DNA from: Segetibacter aerophilus
GTDB taxonomy: Bacteria; Bacteroidota; Bacteroidia; Chitinophagales; Chitinophagaceae
Direction: 5' to 3'
NCBI RefSeq assembly: GCF_007991655.1
Contig: NZ_BJYT01000002.1
Location: forward strand, 310,001 to 374,000
Length of the DNA: 64,000 bases
The position numbers and the translations under genes were made by a program. The notes beneath the pieces are model-generated. The model made no database searches, was not told the DNA's origin, and saw only the letters and a list, made by a program, of their open reading frames with translations. Below are positions 53,110 through 61,275 of this stretch, piece by piece; positions within the stretch are counted from its first letter, which is position 1; every line of letters starts with the position of its first letter.

Positions 53110-53231
53110 ATGTATCAATTGTGGGTCAAAGATAAGTAGCTGCAACGTTCCTATATTTTCAATTACCGAAGCAGCACTTTCCCTTGAAAATTGTTCTTTA
53201 GTTAGTATATTTATTATGTAAAAATTAGTTT

Positions 53232-53621
53232 ATGAAACTTCTTGCCTTACTCATCATCCTCACGGGATCTTCAGCCGCTGTAAACGCACAGTCTGGTAAT
53301 TTCTTGAAAAGGAAGCCTTGGGAAGAAGCCAAACTAAGGATGCTTTTACGTGATACGCTAAGTAAGATAAATCCTGTTCCTAACTATAAATCGGTTATGC
53401 CTCAACAAATTAAAAACGGTGTTTACCAAATTCCTATAACCGGTGTGTATATTGGTGAAAATGGAAAAGGGGATGAGATTTATGCAATGCAACCTGATAA
53501 CATGCCATGCCTTGTTCCGGGTAAAAGTTTTGCTTCTGACATGCCTGTATTAGGAATGGAAAAGCTGGACAAGAGCAATCTTCCTTTGCTTAAAAAGGGT
53601 GATAAAAAACCGGGCGAATAA
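53232..53621 (+). CDS. Small secreted hypothetical protein
   Basis: Not recognised. 129 residues with a signal peptide (MKLLALLIILTGSSAAVNAQ). The mature part is basic and beta-leaning (GVYQIPITGVYIGENGKGDE then IYAMQPDNMPCLVPG), with a single Cys and no lipobox. It is expressed from its own region divergent to the PAP2 gene and has a plausible terminator. Confidence 0.65.
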   Translation: MKLLALLIILTGSSAAVNAQSGNFLKRKPWEEAKLRMLLRDTLSKINPVPNYKSVMPQQIKNGVYQIPITGVYIGENGKGDEIYAMQPDNMPCLVPGKSFASDMPVLGMEKLDKSNLPLLKKGDKKPGE

Positions 53622-53668
53622 GGCTGTTGATAAATTTGTTGATTCGGTAAAACACTAGTAAAAAGTTT

Positions 53669-53697
53669 AAAAGGGCGCCTGTCATCGGTGCCTTTTT
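53669..53697 (+). terminator. Probable terminator of the small secreted protein gene
   Basis: AAAGG-G-CGCC / GGTGCCTTT with one bulge and one G-T pair, then TTTTTC. Weaker than the others listed. Confidence 0.6.
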
Positions 53698-53704
53698 CAT
53701 GCGG

Positions 53705-54304
53705 TTAATTTCGGGGTTCATGAAAAACCTCGTGTTCTAACTTTTTCTCAATTCTTTTATCAGGAATAAACCAGATGATGGCGACTACAGAGTATAGGGC
53801 GAAACCGATAAGGGGATGTACAAACGTGAGAAGTATAGCGCTTAAGTAAATAGCTACAGAAATCTTTCCCTTTTTACCATCTCCAACAGCTTCACCTAGA
53901 GGAGAGTCTTTGCCATGTATGCGAATTAAGGTACTTGAAAGTATTGAATAAGATATTGCATTCATGAGTAAGACAAATCCATATAGGGTTACCGGCCACT
54001 GGGCAAAGTGATTTTCACCCATCCAACTTGTTACGAAAGGTATCAGCGACAGCCAGAACAGTAAGTGTAGGTTCATCCAAAGAATTTTCCCGTTCACCGA
54101 CTTTACAGCAGACATCATGTGATGGTGATTGTTCCAATAAATACCTACATAAACAAAGCTGAGAACATAACTGATAAATATCGGGACCATTGGTTTGAGG
54201 GCGGCGAGGTCAGCACTATGAGGTACTTTCATCTCCAGCACCATAATGGTGATAATGATTGCAATTACTCCGTCGCTAAATGCTTCAAGACGTCCTTTGT
54301 GCAT
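53705..54304 (-). CDS. TMEM175-family (DUF1211) potassium channel
   Basis: 199 residues with about six helices. The first helix carries the FSDGV signature (residues 9-13, EAFSDGVIAIIITIMVLEMKVP), and NNHHHMMSAVKSVNGKILWM with LFWLSLIPFVTSWMG is the conserved middle. Bacterial members form tetrameric potassium-conducting channels in the inner membrane. Single gene. Confidence 0.88.
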   Translation of the reverse strand: MHKGRLEAFSDGVIAIIITIMVLEMKVPHSADLAALKPMVPIFISYVLSFVYVGIYWNNHHHMMSAVKSVNGKILWMNLHLLFWLSLIPFVTSWMGENHFAQWPVTLYGFVLLMNAISYSILSSTLIRIHGKDSPLGEAVGDGKKGKISVAIYLSAILLTFVHPLIGFALYSVVAIIWFIPDKRIEKKLEHEVFHEPRN

Positions 54305-54484
54305 ACAGTTGTAATGGTTTTAAAAAACAATATAGTATTAATCTTTTTAGCATCAATTCAATGGCACGTTTTACAATCACAACTATATAAACTCAATGCT
54401 TACCTATAACTATAATAAGTAGCACCTAAATTTCATAAATTGTACCGGTACACATGTACATCTCTGAAACAATAATAAAAACTT

Positions 54485-56068
54485 ATGAAAAGATTTACCC
54501 CGCTTTGCTTTGTATTAGCACTGTCAGCGCCCCTTTTCCTGTCAGCACAGGATGAAAAAATTGATTTAAATGCCATACAGAAAATAAGACAAGAGGAGGC
54601 GCAAAGGTCAAAAGTAATGGACATTGCCTTTCACCTTACCGACGTTAATGGACCACGCCTTACAGTGTCTCCCGGTTTTACAAAGGCTGCTAATTATGCT
54701 ATCCAGCAATTGAAAAGCTGGGGATTAACGGATGCCACTCTTGATCCGTGGGGAGAGTTTGGAAAGGGTTGGGAACTGCAACGATCTTATGTTGCTATGA
54801 GCGCTCCTTATTATAAGTCTGTGATTGCTTTACCTAAAGCATGGTGTAGTGGCACAAATGGTTTGCAAAATGCAGAAGTAATTGTTGTGTCTGCCAAAGA
54901 CTCTGCTTCATTGGATGTGTATAGAGGCAAGCTCGCCGGAAAGATTATTATAATGGATAGAAGCGAGGATTATAAACAGAGCTTTTCTGCAGACGCTACA
55001 CGGTATGATGCCGATGCATTACAAAAAATGGCAGAAGCAAAACCAGGCAGACCAGGTCCTCCCGACTCTGCAGCAATGAGGGCGCGAAGGGAGCAATTTG
55101 CACAATTGCGAATACAGGCAACATTGCCTAATATCATTAAAACTATCGCCAAAGCGGAAGGAGCCGTAGCGATCCTTAGTACGAATAGTCGCAGTCACGA
55201 CGGAACCGTTTTCGTGCAGGGCGGCGGCGGCTTTAAAGCATCAGATCCTGAAAATTTCCTTGACCTTGCTATGGCTTATGAAGATTATATGAGCATGCTT
55301 CGTCTTGCAAAATCAGGCACACCTGTAAAAATGGAAGTTGATGTAAAAACAAAGTTTACAACAAATGATACCAAAGGTTACAACGTTATTGCAGAGATAA
55401 AAGGATCTGATAAAAATCTGAAAGACGAGGTAGTAATGTTGGGCGGCCACCTCGACAGCTGGCATGGCGGAACCGGTGCAACAGACAATGCATCAGGTTG
55501 CGCTATTATGATGGAAGCGGTAAGACTGATACAGGCTACAGGAGTTAAACCTAAGCGTACCATTCGTATTGCGCTATGGAGCGGTGAAGAAGAAGGGTTG
55601 TTTGGCTCCAGAGGTTATGTAAAAAAGACTTTTGGCGATCCGGCAACTATGCAGCTCCTTCCTGCACACACAAAGTTTTCAAGCTACTTTAATGTTGATA
55701 ATGGTACAGGTAAAATCAGGGGCGTGTATTTACAGGGCAACGAGAATGTAAAAAACATTTTTGCATCATGGCTTCAACCTTTTAAAGACTCTGGAGCCAG
55801 CACCATCACTGTAAACAATACGGGCGGTACGGATCACCTGTCTTTTGATGCGGTTGGTTTACCCGGTTTTCAATTTATTCAAGACCCTATTGAATACAAC
55901 ACCCGTACTCACCATAGCAATATGGATACTTACGATCACCTTATTGAGAATGATCTAAAAAATTCCGCTGCAATTGTAGCTGCGTTCGTGTACAATGCTG
56001 CCATGCGTGATGAGAAACTTCCCAGGAAAGAATTGCCAAAAGTTGGCGGCAATCAAAGGGGCTTTTAA
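54485..56068 (+). CDS. Secreted M28-family zinc metallopeptidase
   Basis: 527 residues with a signal peptide (FTPLCFVLALSAPLFLSAQ). A PA-like insert precedes the catalytic domain. Zinc and catalytic residues are visible in VMLGGHLDSWHGGTGATDNA (His and Asp ligands), WSGEEEGLFGSRGYV (Glu-Glu), YFNVDNGTG (Asp) and GGTDHLSFD with a later His (RTHHSNMDTYD). Aminopeptidase or glutamate-carboxypeptidase-like activity on peptides outside the cytoplasm is expected. Monocistronic with a strong terminator. Confidence 0.93.
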   Translation: MKRFTPLCFVLALSAPLFLSAQDEKIDLNAIQKIRQEEAQRSKVMDIAFHLTDVNGPRLTVSPGFTKAANYAIQQLKSWGLTDATLDPWGEFGKGWELQRSYVAMSAPYYKSVIALPKAWCSGTNGLQNAEVIVVSAKDSASLDVYRGKLAGKIIIMDRSEDYKQSFSADATRYDADALQKMAEAKPGRPGPPDSAAMRARREQFAQLRIQATLPNIIKTIAKAEGAVAILSTNSRSHDGTVFVQGGGGFKASDPENFLDLAMAYEDYMSMLRLAKSGTPVKMEVDVKTKFTTNDTKGYNVIAEIKGSDKNLKDEVVMLGGHLDSWHGGTGATDNASGCAIMMEAVRLIQATGVKPKRTIRIALWSGEEEGLFGSRGYVKKTFGDPATMQLLPAHTKFSSYFNVDNGTGKIRGVYLQGNENVKNIFASWLQPFKDSGASTITVNNTGGTDHLSFDAVGLPGFQFIQDPIEYNTRTHHSNMDTYDHLIENDLKNSAAIVAAFVYNAAMRDEKLPRKELPKVGGNQRGF

Positions 56069-56073
56069 ATAGT

Positions 56074-56110
56074 AAACAAGAAGCCGACGTTTTAGTCGGC
56101 TTCTTGTTTT
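56074..56110 (+). terminator. Rho-independent terminator of the M28 peptidase gene
   Basis: 15-base stem AAACAAGAAGCCGAC / GTCGGCTTCTTGTTT, the longest in the window. It can act in both directions. Confidence 0.93.
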
Positions 56111-56153
56111 ACCTCATTATTTTTTGTTGTCCAGGCGATATATTTCTTCCAAA

Positions 56154-56178
56154 CATTGTTGCGTCGCACACTTGTACC
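56154..56178 (-). repeat. Dispersed intergenic repeat, copy 14
   Basis: Minus-strand reading GGTACAAGTGTGCGACGCAA then CAATG, which mixes the GTACAAGTG arm of one variant with the GCGACGCAA core of the other. Confidence 0.8.
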
Positions 56179-56238
56179 GTATTTCTTTCATGGGCGGTTT
56201 GTGAAGTATGCCTTAGCTGACTTTTTAACTCCAGTCTT

Positions 56239-56553
56239 CTATTCTTTGTCCTTTGCTTTCTCTGCTTCTTTTGCACCCTTTTTTATCGGATCAAAAGTAG
56301 TGTCGTCGTCGTCATCTGTGCTTGCTGATCCACCCTTTTCTCCAGGCTGAGTCAGACTACCTTTTTCCCTGTCATCTTCACTGCCACTACCCATACCACC
56401 TTCCGAAGCACTGGAGCCGCCAGTGTTTGTAATTACTAGTTTTCCTGTGCCCGTTACCTGGGCCTCGGTTGGTAGCAGATCATTTTCCGCAATAGCTACA
56501 TCCTCTGTTTCTGGTGATAATACTGGTAAAGTAATTCCTTCTATAGTTAACAT
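56239..56553 (-). CDS. Small acidic, low-complexity protein
   Basis: Not recognised. 104 residues, Gly/Ser/Asp/Glu/Lys-rich and probably disordered after residue 45: GGSSASEGGMGSGSEDDREK, then STDDDDDTTFDPIKKG. The first 40 residues (MLTIEGITLPVLSPETEDVA) are more ordered. Low complexity makes the gene call less certain, but the ATG, uninterrupted frame and a similar acidic protein three genes upstream support it. Confidence 0.55.
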   Translation of the reverse strand: MLTIEGITLPVLSPETEDVAIAENDLLPTEAQVTGTGKLVITNTGGSSASEGGMGSGSEDDREKGSLTQPGEKGGSASTDDDDDTTFDPIKKGAKEAEKAKDKE

Positions 56554-56667
56554 AAAGCCTCCTACTATTAATGATAAATGAATGATTTTTAGTGTTGGTT
56601 AAATTATCATGCCATTTGAAGTATAAGACCTTGGTGTCTTTATAATAGTAAACGGCTGCGTGAGCCG

Positions 56668-57423
56668 TCATTTTTCTACCATCGCTTTTAAACTCATAGC
56701 ATCATCAAATGCGGTCCCCATAGTATTATTAAGGTATGCGTACACATCTTTGCCCTGTTCAAGACATGCCCGCATTTTCTCTGCTTGTTCCTGCAAGAAT
56801 TCAACACTATAACTCCCTCTGTAATTACCCGTTGGACCGTGAAAGCGGAAGTAAATAAATTTATCTGACACGAGGGGTTGCAAAACTTTTGACTTGGGCA
56901 TGTCATGCAAAACGAGTGATGCATCAATGCTTTTTAGCAATTCATAGCCTTCACCGACATACCATGTTTCGCTTCTGAGTTCAACAGCTTTTCTCCATAC
57001 ATTATCACTATCAACTTCCTGGACCTTTAATAAAATTTGCTCCACTTCATTGTAAAACTCCAAAGTAATACTGCCGGGAAATTGGATAAGTAAACACCCT
57101 TTTTTATCTCCAATACGCTCCGCTGCTTTTAAAAACAGGGGTATGTTTTCGAGGTCTACTTTTAGTTTTTTTATATGGGTAATTTCCTTCCAGAGCTTGA
57201 TGGTTAGTTGGAAGTTTTGGGACACTTCTGCAGCCCATCTTTCAAAAGTAGACGTCATGGGAAGTTTATGAAAGGTGCTGTTGATCTCCAGCGTATTGAA
57301 CAATGAACTGTAGTAGCTCAGGCGACTGCTTTGTTGAAACTCAGGAGGAAAAGATTCTTTTGTTCCAGGCACCACTATTCCACTTGTTCCTATTCTAAAA
57401 GTACCTCTCTCCGGACTGTTCAT
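56668..57423 (-). CDS. DUF72 (YecE-like) family protein
   Basis: 251 residues, TIM-barrel-like. FRIGTSGIVVPGTKESFPPE, YYSSLFNTLEINSTFHKLP, FQLTIKLWKEITHIKKLK and YFRFHGPTGNYRGSYS are the DUF72 landmarks. The activity is unknown to me. Nearby are acidic proteins and a glycoside-hydrolase-type barrel; whether they share a pathway is not shown. Confidence 0.88.
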   Translation of the reverse strand: MNSPERGTFRIGTSGIVVPGTKESFPPEFQQSSRLSYYSSLFNTLEINSTFHKLPMTSTFERWAAEVSQNFQLTIKLWKEITHIKKLKVDLENIPLFLKAAERIGDKKGCLLIQFPGSITLEFYNEVEQILLKVQEVDSDNVWRKAVELRSETWYVGEGYELLKSIDASLVLHDMPKSKVLQPLVSDKFIYFRFHGPTGNYRGSYSVEFLQEQAEKMRACLEQGKDVYAYLNNTMGTAFDDAMSLKAMVEK

Positions 57424-57632
57424 AGTATTGACATTTCTGACCTAGATTTTGCAATAACGAGAAATGAGCAGAATGAAATACATGGATGGGTCCACTCCCT
57501 TACCTCAAGCGCCAACACACTGTCTTTTAAGCTTTAATCTTACCAAACGTAACTTTCAAGTTGGCTTTCCAACCTTTATTGAAGCGTTCCAAAGGCTTTT
57601 CCTATTAGGACACCCGACTCCAGTACAATAAT

Positions 57633-57779
57633 TCATGCTTTTTGCAGCCAGGGGACAACTGCTTCTTCCGCCTTTGCCTCTAATAAAAATGTAGGTGCCA
57701 GGGCAGCACCTACAGAGCCAATGGTAGTATTTTTCAAAAACGAGCGGCGTTTGTTGATCTCTTCATTTGCAATAATCAT
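57633..57779 (-). CDS. 48-residue Tat-signal microprotein (or remnant of a Tat-exported enzyme)
   Basis: An ATG at 57779 opens a 48-codon frame ending in TGA. The peptide begins MIIANEEINKRRSFLKNTTI, a full twin-arginine signal (KRRSFLK), followed by an Ala-rich hydrophobic core (GSVGAALAP) and a short acidic/Trp end (AVVPWLQKA). It starts 30 bases after the stop of the acidic protein gene. The lack of any longer mature domain means either a genuine short secreted peptide or the stub of a deleted enzyme. Confidence 0.5.
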   Translation of the reverse strand: MIIANEEINKRRSFLKNTTIGSVGAALAPTFLLEAKAEEAVVPWLQKA

Positions 57780-57809
57780 TACGGGAAATCTGCTAGACCG
57801 TTTGAGATT

Positions 57810-58400
57810 TTAAGGCGTGCCTTCGGTAACATCATCATTACTGTCGCTACCAAGGCTGTAACTCGCGTTTTCTTCGTCACCTTGTCCTAAAGCATCGTTG
57901 TCGAGGTCTTCCTCGTTTGTTGCAGTGTCTAAATCTCCACCTCCAACGTCTGTTGCAAGACTTCCTTCATTCAATACGTCTCCCTCGTCATCTGTGTTAT
58001 CTAATTCCGCCTGCCGCAACAATGGATCGTCTTCGTCGGGCATATCTTCATCAGCCCTTTTCAACATTGTTTGTTCTGTTTCCGAAACGTCCGCTTCGGT
58101 TCCCATCACCAGGTCTGTATCTTCATCACCCTCATCATCGCCGAAAAGACCAAGTCCTTCTTCATCGTCTGATGAAATAGTGGTGTCCTGCATTTCGCCA
58201 ATATTTGGAACTACAATATTTTCCTGGCCTGGAATATCACTAACATCGGGAAGATCAATAATGACAGTTTCAGACTTCATCTTTTCTTCATCCTGTGGCG
58301 AATCATGAATGTCATCTGCCAACATACTCTTCATGGACTTATTTGCACTCCTGTTATTGGTAGCATCATTTTGCGCTGCTTCATTGTCGTTGGTACTCAT
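57810..58400 (-). CDS. Highly acidic, disordered protein
   Basis: 196 residues dominated by Asp, Glu, Asn, Ser and Gly, with almost no hydrophobic core: SDDEEGLGLFGDDEGDEDTD, then RADEDMPDEDDPLLRQAELD and NTDDEGDVLNEGSLATDVGG. Similar acidic proteins ending in a YSLGSD-like motif (here ASYSLGSDSNDD) occur in Chitinophagaceae; I know no function. It lacks a signal peptide. It lies 40 bases after the glycoside hydrolase and just before the Tat microprotein. Confidence 0.7.
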   Translation of the reverse strand: MSTNDNEAAQNDATNNRSANKSMKSMLADDIHDSPQDEEKMKSETVIIDLPDVSDIPGQENIVVPNIGEMQDTTISSDDEEGLGLFGDDEGDEDTDLVMGTEADVSETEQTMLKRADEDMPDEDDPLLRQAELDNTDDEGDVLNEGSLATDVGGGDLDTATNEEDLDNDALGQGDEENASYSLGSDSNDDVTEGTP

Positions 58401-58439
58401 AATCTAATTTAGCACAACGAGTAAAAAACTTATGCCACT

Positions 58440-59615
58440 CTAAGCAACCTTTATGTTCACTTCTGCCTGCACTTCCTCAATTAAATCCTGGCACTGCAGG
58501 AGGGCCTCGGCATAAGGTTCATATAAAACTCTTGCCGGCGGTTTGTTTTCTCTTAACTCAGCATCCCACAAACCCGCATTGTGCCAGGGCGTTAGATGAT
58601 CCCAATCTGGCCTGTCAATAATAGGATAAAGACAGATACCATAAAAAGGAACTCCCTCCTCTATCACTGCGGCCGTTTCTTCGGCGATCATATTTATCCA
58701 ATCGGGGCGGTCTTCTTTTGGATGACTGGTTTCTGTCAGCGCTATTGGCTTCTGGTAGCGTTCATATATTTCCATGAACAAATTTCTAAGCGGAACAAAA
58801 CGCGGATCACCATTTTCATTCTTCCATTGCAGCGGCTGCCAGATATCAATTTCCCATTGGTTCTGGTAGTAATAGTTCACGCCAACAATATCGAGGAAGT
58901 GTGGTTGTCCGCCCAGTTCGGGGCTCACGTAGCCGCACAACATGTCAACCGCCTGGTATTGGTAATTATGCCACACACGAGCCTCTTCGATACGTTCAGG
59001 TCGCGCATTTAGTTCGGGAACCGCATTGATCAGCGGTTCTGTGGTGAGTATTTTTATTGAGGGATCTGCTTCTTTCAAAGCAGCTGTACCTTCTACATAA
59101 GCTCGCATCAGAGCATACTTAACCTGCCAGCCGTAATTGACACAGTAGGGAGAAGTTCCACACCTGTCTCCGCCCAACCACGACAGAAAACTTACTTCAT
59201 TTATAGGTGTAACGATCAGGGTGCCGTGAGGATCAAAGTCACGGTACATTTTTACAAACGCCTTGCAAAGAGCAGCAAATCGTCTTGCGAACATTGGATG
59301 CAGGGGAGTAAGGTCATCGGGAAAGCCGAAATGACAAATATCCCAAACCTGTTGTATTCCGTTTGCTTTTCCGCGCTCGAGCATAAATTTTACAGTGCTC
59401 CAGTCATACTGGTAAGGGCGTTTTTCTACCTGGCTCCACCGAATACCTTCACGAACGGTTCGAATATTAAAGGGTGCTAGCGACTGGTAGTCATCATCGA
59501 TCATCTGAAGATGACCTGTTTCGTTTAAAAAATCAACCCGGTCACCGAAAGCATTTAGCTTGTCTGTGCATTCGTAACCAGCCATCCAAAAAGAACTGAA
59601 AGGGTTAGTAGACAT
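58440..59615 (-). CDS. Glycoside hydrolase-type TIM barrel (GH1/GH5-like clan A)
   Basis: 391 residues, cytoplasmic by absence of a signal. The acid/base and nucleophile of clan GH-A can be read as Glu140 in TPINEVSF and Glu295 in IALTETSHP, with conserved REGIRWSQVE and DIVGVNYYY. The protein resembles beta-glucosidase/beta-galactosidase-like sequences annotated in Bacteroidota, but no substrate-binding subfamily could be assigned. It is the first gene of the acidic-protein cluster. Confidence 0.8.
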   Translation of the reverse strand: MSTNPFSSFWMAGYECTDKLNAFGDRVDFLNETGHLQMIDDDYQSLAPFNIRTVREGIRWSQVEKRPYQYDWSTVKFMLERGKANGIQQVWDICHFGFPDDLTPLHPMFARRFAALCKAFVKMYRDFDPHGTLIVTPINEVSFLSWLGGDRCGTSPYCVNYGWQVKYALMRAYVEGTAALKEADPSIKILTTEPLINAVPELNARPERIEEARVWHNYQYQAVDMLCGYVSPELGGQPHFLDIVGVNYYYQNQWEIDIWQPLQWKNENGDPRFVPLRNLFMEIYERYQKPIALTETSHPKEDRPDWINMIAEETAAVIEEGVPFYGICLYPIIDRPDWDHLTPWHNAGLWDAELRENKPPARVLYEPYAEALLQCQDLIEEVQAEVNIKVA

Positions 59616-59775
59616 ACAGTATTTAAGGCAGCGCCATAATTTTTATTAATATCAAAATTTGGTAAACAGCAACACCGGCAAAAGTAATTACTTATCAAAT
59701 TTAGTATGTTATAACTTTTGTAAGTGTTGCTTGTAAGAGTCAAAAGGTACCAGGGACGTAAAATCAGAAGCGTTA

Positions 59776-61065
59776 TTAGCTCGTTGCTTTTCTTGACAAT
59801 AATTGCGCGGCCACATCTTTTCCACTTTTAAGCGCAGCTTCTACTGTACCCATTTCCGGTCCGTCATACAAAGCTTCTCCGGCAAAAAATAGCGTGTCTT
59901 CAACCGGCTCTAACAAAATTTTTCTGGCTGTTGCAGTGTGTAAAGTAGAGTAGGAGTAGGAACCTTTTGTGAATGGGTCAATAGTCCAATTGAAAACTTT
60001 CGACCATTCTAAATTGTTCTTTAACTCGTGGATATCGACTTGAAAAATTTCTTGCAAGGAATAAAGACTTTTTGATAAAATTTCTTCATCGGTTTCATCT
60101 TTCATTTGATCTGCTTTCGGTCCAGACAGCCATCCTGTTAATAGTGGCGTATCGTTCGGATGCTGCGTCCACCATGTAGGAATTGATTGGTCAGAAAAAG
60201 CCATATGCAAATTTGAAAGATCGGTATCAGCCTGTTTTTTTAGAAGGGCTTCTTTAAAAAATCCTTTCTCAAACTTGAGCAAAATCTTGATCACCGATCC
60301 AAAGCCCATTTGCAAAGCAGCCTCTGTTTTTGCTGAAAGTTTTGGTATGTAATTAATAGCACCTTTTGCGTCTTTGTCAGCTGTCCAAACGCCTAGCGGC
60401 ACCGTGACGAGTGCATTACCCGCAGTATAAGTTTCTCCCAATTCGTCAACAATTTCTACCTCACCTTTTTGCCACCTGATTTCTTTAACTATGGTAGACA
60501 GCTTAAGAATTGTTCCTGCTTTACGGCTTGCCTCTGCCAACCATTTTATCAAATTTCCATATCCTCCTATCGACCTGTATTGCTGCTCATCTTCGCTTGT
60601 CAGTTCCTCTAAAAAAGACCTTGCGCTGGTTTTTGAAATCTCTCCAGAATAATATCCTTCTACGTACGAGGTAAGAGAATATCTTAAATCCTGGTATTTT
60701 TCGCTTTTAAAAAATTTGCCCAAAAATGTTTCAATGCTGATATCTTCTTCAATCTCTTTTAACCTTTTAATCACTGTTTCTGCATGTTGAAAAAATTCTG
60801 TTTCCCGGCTCCACCTACCCTTTGTTACTTGCCACATTTCCCCTGTTAATTCCTGCTTTTCTATTCCCGCTTCTTTTAATAAATCCAGCGTCACTTCCAG
60901 GTTTCCGTGAATAAATTCAGCACCTCCTTCTTTACCGTTATACTCGTAAATACGCCCACCTAAACGTTCTCTTGCTTCTAACACACATACTTGTAAACCT
61001 GCACTTGACAGCTGTTTCGCAGCCATCAATCCTGCAGCCCCTGCTCCAACAATAATTACGTCCAT
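59776..61065 (-). CDS. FAD-dependent flavin monoamine oxidase family protein
   Basis: 429 residues from the ATG at 61065, where the Rossmann motif begins at once (MDVIIVGAGAAGLMAAKQLS, then VCVLEARERLGGRIYEY). Upstream residues in the longer frame are AT-rich leader, not protein-like. GGAEFIHGN, SIGGYGNLIKWLAE, VTVPLGVW and the C-terminal FAGEALYDGPEMGTVEAALK complete the amine oxidase pattern. Oxidative deamination of an amine is likely; the substrate is unknown. Divergent from the DPP IV-like gene. Confidence 0.88.
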   Translation of the reverse strand: MDVIIVGAGAAGLMAAKQLSSAGLQVCVLEARERLGGRIYEYNGKEGGAEFIHGNLEVTLDLLKEAGIEKQELTGEMWQVTKGRWSRETEFFQHAETVIKRLKEIEEDISIETFLGKFFKSEKYQDLRYSLTSYVEGYYSGEISKTSARSFLEELTSEDEQQYRSIGGYGNLIKWLAEASRKAGTILKLSTIVKEIRWQKGEVEIVDELGETYTAGNALVTVPLGVWTADKDAKGAINYIPKLSAKTEAALQMGFGSVIKILLKFEKGFFKEALLKKQADTDLSNLHMAFSDQSIPTWWTQHPNDTPLLTGWLSGPKADQMKDETDEEILSKSLYSLQEIFQVDIHELKNNLEWSKVFNWTIDPFTKGSYSYSTLHTATARKILLEPVEDTLFFAGEALYDGPEMGTVEAALKSGKDVAAQLLSRKATS

Positions 61066-61275
61066 GGCGCAATAATCTTCAAAAGAATTGGAAAGAACAA
61101 GGATTAAACTTTCAAACAGGTTTTTCTTACGCAGTTCCACCTTCCATAGGTTTAAACAAATAATGGCAAGATTTCGCAAAAACCATTTTATAGTTTTAGC
61201 AGCTCGTTATATTATTAATACTATAATTGTTGTTTAAAAGTGCCAGCTTTATCAGTTTAAAAAAAGTCATCAAGA

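Noticed and set aside
57898-58308. Ser/Pro-rich 136-codon plus-strand frame
   Set aside because: It is the antisense of the acidic protein gene: its Ser runs reflect the Asp/Glu codons of the other strand.
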